A stretch of 7,538 bases of DNA from DATMXS01 sp050260275 (GTDB lineage Bacteria; Acidobacteriota; Terriglobia; Bryobacterales; Bryobacteraceae). The DNA lies in NCBI GenBank assembly GCA_050260275.1, contig JBLNBX010000070.1, forward strand, positions 1 through 7,538, in the 5' to 3' direction. The notes below the pieces were generated by a model. The model was not told the origin of the DNA. It was given only the letters and a program-made list of their open reading frames with translations, and ran no database searches. Below, one piece after another: positions 1-6,613 of this stretch; the stretch's first letter is position 1; each line of letters starts with the position of its first letter. A program made the translations under genes and the position numbers.

Positions 1-3000
1 GGCCGCAACATCGGGGTCGAGGGCGTCACCGGCGCGGCGCGCGTAACGCTTAGGCTCGCGGGCACGTTGAAACAGCCCACGATCGACTTCGAAGTCGCCA
101 TGCCAGGCATCTCCGCCGGGACCGGCAATCCACCGGCGCAACGGACGGCGCTATCCACCGGCGAGCCTTCGCCATCGCTGCCCGCCCGGCCCGCGACGCG
201 GTTACCGCTGCCGCTCATTCGATCTGTGGACAACGTAGTCGTCGGCGCCATCGCGGCTGCAATTCAGGAACAGCTACAGGCGGAACGCGACGCCCATTTC
301 GTGCGCATCATAGCGGCCGCGCTCCGTCAGGACCAGCAAGGAGAAACGCCGCAGGGTCAGCAACAACAGGACGGAGTGATCATCCGAGGGAGGATCCAAC
401 TCGGGCGCGGAGCGCCTCGGATTCAGGCGGAGGCCGAGGTCCGCGAGCAGCCGCTCGAAGCTCTGCTCGGCCTGGCCGGGCTGTCCGGCGTGCCCGTACG
501 GGGCAGCTTCAACGCCACGGGCAGCATCAGCGGGGCGGGCAGCCGGCTTCGGGGCGACATGCGGCTGGCCGTTCCCAGCTTCGAGCTTTACGGCCAGGCG
601 CTCGGGATTCTCACGGCTCACGTCGAGCTTGACGGCAACGAGATTCGTGTTCCGAGCTTCCGCATTGAACACGGCCCAGGGTTCTTCGGCGGCTGGGTCA
701 TCTACAACCGCGCAACACGAGCGTTCAGGTTCGAGGCGGCGGCGGATCAATACCCGCTGGAGCAACTGGATATTCCCGGCCTGGTCCCCGTGAGCGGAAG
801 CGTAACGCTCGAGGCGAAGGGCTCGGGTACGCCTTCGAACCCCAGTCTCACGGCAGAGGTACACCTTTCTGACCTCGTCGCCGCCGGGCACGACATTGGC
901 GCGCTCGTCGCCGATGTGGACATCGCGAATCAGGTGGCCACGGTCAAGGCGCGGTCACCGGTTCTGCATGCTGTCCTCGACGCGCGCGTGGTCATGCAGC
1001 AGCCGTTTCCCGCCGGGTTCACTCTCGCGCTCGACAACACGCCGCTCGGAGCCGTGCCCGTGGCTCTGCCCGGGAACCTTGGGGGGACCGTGACGGCAAC
1101 CGTCACCGGTTCCGTGCCGGTTGCGCAGTGGCGGCAGGGTAAGGCAGTCGCTCGTGTCGAGAGCCTCGACGCCGTTTACAATGCGGTCCCCGTTTCTGTG
1201 GCGCAGGCTCCGCTGGTGGTTGCGTACGACAACGGCGTAGTCACCTTCGAACCCTCCACGATCCTCGCGGGCCCGACTCGTATCGCCATCTCAGGTTCGC
1301 TGCCTGTAGAGCAGCCGCTCGGCCGGGAAGAGCTCTTCGTCGATCTGCACGCCGATCTGCGCACGCTCTCGGCGCTCGTGCCGCTCCAGCCGGGCGTCGC
1401 TGCATGCGGAACGCTCGATGTGAACACCATCATTCGCGGCAGCGTGCTCGCGCCAGCGCCCGTGGCGATCGTCAATGTGGAGAACGGTTGCCTGGAATTG
1501 CCCGGCGGGATTCCGCCGGTCACGAACGCCACGCTCACTGCCACGCTGGACAACGGCGTCGTGCGCATCGATGCGCTCACAGCGGATTGGGCTGGCGGCC
1601 GCGTGCAAGCCGTGGGCGCCGTTCCGCTCGGAATCGTGCCAGTAAGCCTGCCCATCCCGATTCCGACGCAGACAGGCCCCGCCGAACTCGCCCTCGACGT
1701 GACAAACCTCAACGTGAGGAACCTGCCCGGCGTTCCCCCAAGCATCTCGGGAGTGGTGTCGGCACACGTGGAAGCACGCGCGGCGCGCCCGGAACTCGAC
1801 GCCGTCACCGCAACGGCAAGCTTCTCGGAGCTGCAACTGAGCTTTTCCGGAGCTCCCTTCAAACAAACGCAGCCTTCGATTCTGAGGCTGGCGAATGGCG
1901 TCATGCGGGTGGAGCAGTTCAGGCTCGCCGGGCCCGAAACGACCCTCGAGATGAGCGGGACAGCCAGCGCCACGGCCCCATACCCACTCGACCTGCGCCT
2001 TACTGGCAACGCCGATGCCGCGCTCATTGCGCTGGCGACGGAGGCCGTCCGCGCCCGCGGTCCCATCAACCTGAACGTGGCCGTCACGGGAACGGCGCGC
2101 GCGCCAAACGTGACCGGGACAGCTCAATTGAGCGGCGTGCAGATGGCGATCCCCACACCCGGCATTCAGGTGGACGATCTCGACGCCCTGCTGCGCCTGG
2201 CAGGCCAGCGCATCGAGATAGAGCGGCTCAGCGCGCTCGTCAATGGCGGCACAGTAACGGCCGACGGCGGCTTCGCGTGGGCCGCAGGCGGGCTGAGCAA
2301 CGCGGCAATCTCAATCGAAGCCAAAGATGTCTATCTCAACTATCCCCAGGGACTCAACACGGTAAGCGACGCGTCGCTGCGATTGCGCACCCGGCAGAAC
2401 GATCTTCTTCTGGCCGGCAAGGTGACGGTGCTCGACGGCATCTATCGCGAGCAACTCACCTTGGACCGGCTCCTGTCGCTCTCTCGCGGGCGCAGCGCCG
2501 AAGCGCTCGAGCAGCCTGAGAATCCCTTCCTCGCCCGGCTGCGGATGAATGTCGAAGTGGAGTCCGAGTCGCCTGTGGTCGTTGATAACAACCTGGCCCG
2601 GATTCAGGCGCTGGCAAACCTGCGCGTCACGAATACGCTGGCCCGGCCGGGCCTTACCGGCAGGATCGATATCGAGGAAGGCGGAGAGCTGTATCTGGCC
2701 CAGCGCACCTATACGGTCCAGCGTGGAATTGTCCAGTTCACGGATGAGCGGCGCATACAGCCCTCTTTCGACGTGCAGGCCACCACCGAATCAGCAAATT
2801 TCGAGATCACGCTGGCGCTGACCGGAGAGGCAGGGAGAATCGAGGCTCAGTTCACCTCCCAGCCCCCCCTATCTGAGCCGGATATCATCTCGCTGCTGCT
2901 CACGGGACGTACTCTGCAAGACATCCGAGGTTCGGAGGTGCGGCTGGCGGGCGCCGAAGCCCTCTCCTACATCAGCGGCCAGCTCGCGAGCACACTGGGA

Positions 3001-5535
3001 CGCCAGGCTGAGCAGGCCTTCGGACTCACGCGCGTGCGCATCGAGCCCGAGCTCATAGTGGCCGATGCCAATCCGACCGCCCGGTTGACCTTGGGACAGC
3101 AGATCACGCACGAGCTGAATCTCGTCTACTCAATGGACCTCACCAATAGCTCCGATCAGATCTGGATTGCCGAGTACGTTCTAGGCCCGCGCTTCCTGAC
3201 GCGCGCCCTCAAGCAGCAGGACAACTCCTTCCGCTTCGAGTTCCGCCGTACCGTCGAGTTCGGCTCCGCACAAGGCAGGCGCCCATGGTTTACGCCCCGC
3301 CCCAGAATGGACATCCGCCACATCCTGTTCAACGGCGACCTGTACTTCACCGAGCGTGCACTGCGGGACGAACTCGGGCTCGAACCCGGAGGCAGGTACG
3401 ATTTCTTCAAAATTCACAACCGCGTAGACCGGCTCCGGCAGTTCTACGCCAAAAACGGCCTGCTCGAAGCGCGCATCCGCATGCGGCGGGTTGCGGTGAA
3501 AGAGAACGTCTACGATCTGGTCTTTACGATCAACGCGGGGCCGGTTGTGCAGTTCGCGTTCGAAGGATGGAACCCTTCCGGCGGGCTGCGCAACGACGTG
3601 CGCCAGACCTGGATCCAGGGAGTCTTCGATATGCAGCGTGTGCAGGAGGCCACTGCCAACATTCAGGCGGCGCTCGTGGGCCGGGGATATGTGAATGCCG
3701 ACATACTCCCGCAAATCGCCACTCCCGAGCCGCGGCTGAAACGCGTGGCGTTCGTCATCGACGCCGGATCGAGGTTCGCCGAACGTGAGGTCGCCTTCGA
3801 GGGCGATCCGGGAATCGGCCGCGACGAGCTGATGCGCTTCCTGAAAGAGCAGGAGCTTCTGGTGCGGCTCTATACGGACGCGCCGGGCTCCGTCGAGGCG
3901 CTCACAGGTTTCTATCGGAACAACGGATTCCTGGACGCGCGTGTGTCGCTGCCTAACTTCCTGCTCGATCCGGAGCGCAGCTACGCCCGCGTCACCATTC
4001 CCGTCGAAGCCGGACCGCGATATCGCCTCTCGCGGGTTGTGTTCCGCGGCAACAACGCGATACCCGATAGCCAGCTTCACGATGTGATTCCGGCTGAATA
4101 CCTGGGCAACTACTACCGTCCGGACGTGCGGGAGGCGATTATCGACCTCTTGCAGGAGTACTACTGGCAGCACGGCTACACGGACGTCGAAGTCACCTAC
4201 TTGCTGGCAAGATACCCCGAAGCAGGCCTGGCCGATCTCGTACTGAATCTCAATGAGGGACGGCAGCGCGTCGTGAGCGAGATCAACATAGCGGGAACCG
4301 AGGTAACCAGCCCCTCGCTAGTGCGCGGCGAACTGAAACTTGAGCCGGGCGATCCGCTGAATCTCGAGAAGCTCGCCCGGTCGCGGGCGAACCTGTACGA
4401 TACCGGCGCGTTTTGGCAGGTGGACATCCAGCACCGCCCTATAGGCCGCGCCGGCGCCAGGGCGCCCGCAACGGATGAAAGCGGGCCGCTTCCGGTGCGG
4501 CTTGCCGTGAACGTTAGCGAGATTCAGCCGTTCTCGCTCCGCTACGGAGGGTTGTACGATACCGAGCGCGGCCCCGGAGGCATTGTCGACTTCGCAAACC
4601 GGAACACGCTCGGCGCCGCCCGCGTGCTCGGGCTCAGGCTGCAGTACGACTCGCAGTTCCGCGATGCGCGCATCTACTTCGCCCAGCCCAGCACGTCCGG
4701 GTTTTTCTTGAAGACGGCGGCTGCAATTTACGCCCAGCGCCAGGCGGTGGAACCGTTCATCACTCACCGCTACGGCTTCACCATCACCGAGGATGCGCGC
4801 TTCAGCGATCACGACATCCTCACGTTCGGCTACCGGATCGAGCAGGCCAGCTCGCGCTACATCTCGCCCTCACCGGAGCTCCCCCCGCCCGAGAACATGC
4901 GTGTTGCGCCATTGTCGGCCACGTTTACCCGCGAGACGCGGGATTCTTTCATCAACCCCACGCGCGGCGGTTTCCTGTCGAGCTCGCTCGAGTACGCCTC
5001 GAATATCCTCGGTTCCCAGGAGCGGTTCTTGAGGTACTTCGGCCAATACATCCGTTACGTGCCGCTCGCCGCCCCAACTGAACTGCCGCTTACCACCACC
5101 GTCTGGCGGAGCCGCTGGGTGTATGCGGGAGCAGTCCGGCTTGGTCTCGCAGGCGGGCAGGGCGGGCAGGAACTGATCGCCACGGAGCGCTTCTTCGCCG
5201 GCGGCGCAACCAGTGTCAGAGGCTATGATCAGAACTCGCTCGGTCCCACGGACGCACTCGGAAACCCGGTCGGCGGCAATGCCATGTTCATTGTCAACAA
5301 CGAACTCAGGTTTCCTATCTACAATGTCCTGGGCGGCGCGGCATTCCTGGATGCGGGCAACGTCTACGCGACCGTGAGCGACTTCGATCCGCTACGCCTT
5401 CGCTACGGCGCGGGCGTGGGACTGCGTCTCAGCACTCCGTATATCCTGCTCAGATTCGACGTGGGCTTTAAGCTTTTCCCGAAACCCGGAGAGAGCCGGA
5501 CGAAGTTCTACTTCAGCATCGGGCAGGCTTTTTGA
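1..5535 (+). CDS. TamB (DUF490)-Omp85/BamA-like fusion protein, 5'-partial
   Basis: The frame is open from base 1, and the first 22 codons already read like TamB (a GTLKQPTIDF-type strand follows), so the TTG at 67 is not the true start. The start and any N-terminal membrane anchor lie upstream. Of the 1844 residues visible, about 130-770 are repeated beta-rich units of the TamB/AsmA type (for example VTGTARAPNVTGTAQLSG near 694-711). Residues 776-1088 are the TamB C-terminal domain, with the hallmark SQPPLSEPDIISLLLTG at 953-969. After a ~15-residue linker come five POTRA-like domains (about 1104-1181, 1182-1257, 1258-1339, 1340-1420, 1421-1509). A 16-strand-type Omp85 barrel (1510-1844) follows, with the VRGY motif at 1739-1742 and a terminal Phe. 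In known systems TamB spans the periplasm and Omp85 barrels insert or assemble outer-membrane proteins. One polypeptide combining both is inferred to bridge the envelope. The domain assignment is secure; the precise substrate, protein or lipid, is not visible from sequence. Confidence 0.93.
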   Translation, partial: GRNIGVEGVTGAARVTLRLAGTLKQPTIDFEVAMPGISAGTGNPPAQRTALSTGEPSPSLPARPATRLPLPLIRSVDNVVVGAIAAAIQEQLQAERDAHFVRIIAAALRQDQQGETPQGQQQQDGVIIRGRIQLGRGAPRIQAEAEVREQPLEALLGLAGLSGVPVRGSFNATGSISGAGSRLRGDMRLAVPSFELYGQALGILTAHVELDGNEIRVPSFRIEHGPGFFGGWVIYNRATRAFRFEAAADQYPLEQLDIPGLVPVSGSVTLEAKGSGTPSNPSLTAEVHLSDLVAAGHDIGALVADVDIANQVATVKARSPVLHAVLDARVVMQQPFPAGFTLALDNTPLGAVPVALPGNLGGTVTATVTGSVPVAQWRQGKAVARVESLDAVYNAVPVSVAQAPLVVAYDNGVVTFEPSTILAGPTRIAISGSLPVEQPLGREELFVDLHADLRTLSALVPLQPGVAACGTLDVNTIIRGSVLAPAPVAIVNVENGCLELPGGIPPVTNATLTATLDNGVVRIDALTADWAGGRVQAVGAVPLGIVPVSLPIPIPTQTGPAELALDVTNLNVRNLPGVPPSISGVVSAHVEARAARPELDAVTATASFSELQLSFSGAPFKQTQPSILRLANGVMRVEQFRLAGPETTLEMSGTASATAPYPLDLRLTGNADAALIALATEAVRARGPINLNVAVTGTARAPNVTGTAQLSGVQMAIPTPGIQVDDLDALLRLAGQRIEIERLSALVNGGTVTADGGFAWAAGGLSNAAISIEAKDVYLNYPQGLNTVSDASLRLRTRQNDLLLAGKVTVLDGIYREQLTLDRLLSLSRGRSAEALEQPENPFLARLRMNVEVESESPVVVDNNLARIQALANLRVTNTLARPGLTGRIDIEEGGELYLAQRTYTVQRGIVQFTDERRIQPSFDVQATTESANFEITLALTGEAGRIEAQFTSQPPLSEPDIISLLLTGRTLQDIRGSEVRLAGAEALSYISGQLASTLGRQAEQAFGLTRVRIEPELIVADANPTARLTLGQQITHELNLVYSMDLTNSSDQIWIAEYVLGPRFLTRALKQQDNSFRFEFRRTVEFGSAQGRRPWFTPRPRMDIRHILFNGDLYFTERALRDELGLEPGGRYDFFKIHNRVDRLRQFYAKNGLLEARIRMRRVAVKENVYDLVFTINAGPVVQFAFEGWNPSGGLRNDVRQTWIQGVFDMQRVQEATANIQAALVGRGYVNADILPQIATPEPRLKRVAFVIDAGSRFAEREVAFEGDPGIGRDELMRFLKEQELLVRLYTDAPGSVEALTGFYRNNGFLDARVSLPNFLLDPERSYARVTIPVEAGPRYRLSRVVFRGNNAIPDSQLHDVIPAEYLGNYYRPDVREAIIDLLQEYYWQHGYTDVEVTYLLARYPEAGLADLVLNLNEGRQRVVSEINIAGTEVTSPSLVRGELKLEPGDPLNLEKLARSRANLYDTGAFWQVDIQHRPIGRAGARAPATDESGPLPVRLAVNVSEIQPFSLRYGGLYDTERGPGGIVDFANRNTLGAARVLGLRLQYDSQFRDARIYFAQPSTSGFFLKTAAAIYAQRQAVEPFITHRYGFTITEDARFSDHDILTFGYRIEQASSRYISPSPELPPPENMRVAPLSATFTRETRDSFINPTRGGFLSSSLEYASNILGSQERFLRYFGQYIRYVPLAAPTELPLTTTVWRSRWVYAGAVRLGLAGGQGGQELIATERFFAGGATSVRGYDQNSLGPTDALGNPVGGNAMFIVNNELRFPIYNVLGGAAFLDAGNVYATVSDFDPLRLRYGAGVGLRLSTPYILLRFDVGFKLFPKPGESRTKFYFSIGQAF

Positions 5536-5552
5536 GGCTTGGAACAACAAAC

Positions 5553-5578
5553 GCGGTGGCGGCATTACCCGCCACCGC
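5553..5578. terminator. Bidirectional terminator hairpin between convergent genes
   Basis: A perfect 10-bp GC-rich inverted repeat, GCGGTGGCGG (5553-5562) and CCGCCACCGC (5569-5578), closes a 6-nt loop 17 bases after the stop of the fusion gene. Read on the minus strand it is followed by a T-rich tail (GTTTGTTGTT), so it fits intrinsic termination of the minus-strand membrane-protein gene best. On the plus strand no T-run follows, so termination there would be weaker or would need a factor. The position between two convergent genes supports a shared terminator. Confidence 0.6.
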
Positions 5579-5590
5579 AGACTTGCTGCG

Positions 5591-5619
5591 AGTGGCGGTT
5601 TACGCGGCGCGCCGCCACT
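5591..5619. other. Second hairpin overlapping the stop codon of the membrane-protein gene
   Basis: AGTGGCGG (5591-5598) and CCGCCACT (5612-5619) form a perfect 8-bp stem around a 13-nt loop. The loop contains the TAA stop (5600-5602, minus strand) of the membrane-protein gene. The arms share the GTGGCGG/CCGCCAC core with the neighbouring terminator hairpin, so the two could form alternative pairings. The stem is visible in the sequence; any role in termination or 3'-end protection is inferred. Confidence 0.35.
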
Positions 5620-6253
5620 CAGGTGCTGCTTCTCCGCCCCGCGCGATCGGGTGCTTCGGCCGGCCGGCTGCTGCGCCGACAAGGGCTCCGATAAGCCCCG
5701 AGACAACGGACAACCAGGCCGTCAGCCAGAGCATCCACATACTACCGGCCACACCGGCCGCGCCGGTCTGGACCTGTCCCGGAGTCGTCCCTAAAGCGCC
5801 CGCCGGACCGCCAGGAGCGTTCACTGTTGGAGCAGCCATAGTGGCCGCCGCCGGAGCCAGCGCCTGAAGCGTGCCCGTCGTCATCATCCCGACGAACAGG
5901 ATGACAAGGCCGAAGGCCAGGCCCCAGGTGGCCAGGCCATGGAGCATCGCGAGCCCACGGTCAGTGCTGCCAAGCAACCGTGTGGCCGCCCACGCGCCGA
6001 AGAACAACGCGAAGAAGCCGGTCACGATGGTCCAGATGAAGCCCCATATCGAACCGCCGCCGCCGGTGATCGGGTTCCAGGCCGCGAAACCAACGAACAG
6101 GCCGAACAACGCGAACAACAGCCAGAAACCGAACGCGACGACGACTCCCGCCCAAATAGAGCCCCAGGACACGCGTTTGCGCTCTACCACGTCGTACGTT
6201 CCTCTGACAGGCGGTCGTTCATCCTCATTACGGAAATTCACTTCTTCCGCCAT
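5600..6253 (-). CDS. Four-TM integral membrane protein of unknown function
   Basis: A 217-residue protein with a charged, presumably cytoplasmic N-terminus (1-28, ending ERKRVSWG) and four hydrophobic segments at about 31-59, 68-94, 101-132 and 165-197. An Ala/Pro/Gly/Thr-rich loop (133-164) separates the third and fourth. The RVSWGSIWAG start of TM1, the Gly-rich TM2 ending GAWAATRLLGSTDRG, and the LHGLATWGLA motif at the start of TM3 recall a widespread family of small bacterial membrane proteins, often labelled 'PhnA-like' or YrzE-like, with no established activity. Those labels should not be taken as a function. There is no signal peptidase site, catalytic motif or binding motif that I can see. 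The ATG at 6253 is chosen because a strong GGGGAGGTG ribosome binding site precedes it. The gene converges on the fusion gene and diverges from glgC, so it is probably monocistronic. It is a real gene with high confidence; its role is unknown. Confidence 0.88.
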   Translation of the reverse strand: MAEEVNFRNEDERPPVRGTYDVVERKRVSWGSIWAGVVVAFGFWLLFALFGLFVGFAAWNPITGGGGSIWGFIWTIVTGFFALFFGAWAATRLLGSTDRGLAMLHGLATWGLAFGLVILFVGMMTTGTLQALAPAAATMAAPTVNAPGGPAGALGTTPGQVQTGAAGVAGSMWMLWLTAWLSVVSGLIGALVGAAAGRPKHPIARGGEAAPEWRRAA

Positions 6254-6258
6254 GGATT

Positions 6259-6267
6259 CACCTCCCC
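6259..6267 (-). promoter_or_regulatory. Strong ribosome binding site of the membrane-protein gene
   Basis: On the minus strand GGGGAGGTG lies 5 nt upstream of the ATG at 6253. It is a near-ideal Shine-Dalgarno sequence and fixes the start of this gene. Confidence 0.8.
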
Positions 6268-6560
6268 ACGCGATACTGCACGCGCGGTGCCATCGAACGC
6301 GTGTTGCTCGTCCTCCGGCCCGGCGCCGTTTTTTGTGTCGGTTTCGGCCGCTTCATGACGGTGTGGCCGAGTGCCTGCGAATGCGCCAGCGTCGCATCGC
6401 GCAAAAAGGTGGGCATCCGGAAAATTTGTCCGAGCACGGTTGAGCCTGCGGCGGAACGCCACTGCCAAAGGCGGACCGCGCCAGCCCATCGCGCTGTGAC
6501 CGTGAGCGTGGTTCGCCGACTACTCTCACGTCTCATTTCGACACCGTCCGTTGCGTCTCG

Positions 6561-6569
6561 TGACACAAT
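6561..6569 (+). promoter_or_regulatory. Weak candidate extended -10 promoter for glgC
   Basis: TGACACAAT reads as an extended -10 (TG, one base, then CACAAT, which matches TATAAT at four of six positions). The best upstream -35 match is TCGACA at 6538-6543, five of six, but the 20-base spacer is longer than the optimum of about 17. Transcription would begin near 6576, leaving a leader of about 38 nt. Position supports it and sequence quality is poor, so this is a suggestion only. Confidence 0.22.
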
Positions 6570-6601
6570 GAGTACGAAAAGAATGCGGTTGCGCTTTTCC
6601 C

Positions 6602-6608
6602 GGGAGAG
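6602..6608 (+). promoter_or_regulatory. Ribosome binding site of glgC
   Basis: GGGAGAG sits 5 nt before the ATG at 6614 and supports that codon as the start of glgC. The conserved protein sequence begins immediately after it. Confidence 0.7.
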
Positions 6609-6613
6609 ACCTG

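Larger units (their letters stand above)
6254..6613. other. Divergent intergenic region without a convincing gene
   Basis: These 360 bases separate two divergent start codons and should hold both promoters. Apart from the two ribosome binding sites I see a weak promoter candidate for glgC near 6561-6569. There is also a short stem followed by six Ts (6316-6334), too weak to call a terminator. Several overlapping frames are open but lack ribosome binding sites and recognisable proteins. One, a 52-codon minus-strand frame (6416 to 6258), ends 4 nt before the membrane-protein start and is treated as a finding. I found no convincing promoter for the minus-strand gene, and no tRNA, riboswitch or CRISPR repeat. 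Confidence 0.5.

Noticed and set aside
67..69. TTG at 67 as the start codon of the large gene
   Set aside because: The frame is open to base 1 and the 22 codons before it read as TamB-like beta sequence continuous with what follows. No ribosome binding site precedes it, so the true start lies upstream of the window.
1176..2127. Two overlapping minus-strand frames and a plus-strand frame within the TamB repeat region
   Set aside because: All are shadows of the TamB frame, with Arg/Ala/Ser-rich unrecognisable products and no ribosome binding sites.
3181..4173. 330-codon open frame on the minus strand inside the fusion gene
   Set aside because: It lies wholly antisense to well-recognised POTRA coding sequence and its product has no family features. 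Long antisense frames are expected in GC-rich genes.
6316..6334. Short stem CGGC/GCCG followed by six Ts, as an intrinsic terminator
   Set aside because: The stem is only 4 bp and no plus-strand gene ends upstream of it.
5871..6443. 190-codon plus-strand frame opposite the membrane-protein gene
   Set aside because: It is antisense to a gene with clear membrane helices and a strong ribosome binding site. Its Pro/Asn/Thr-rich product is what the complement of hydrophobic codons gives.
6359..6450. tRNA-like stretch (GTGGCCGAGTGCCTGCG, resembling the D-arm of a Ser/Leu tRNA)
   Set aside because: No matching 7-bp acceptor stem, no T-arm GTTCGAATC-type sequence and no anticodon stem at the right distance.
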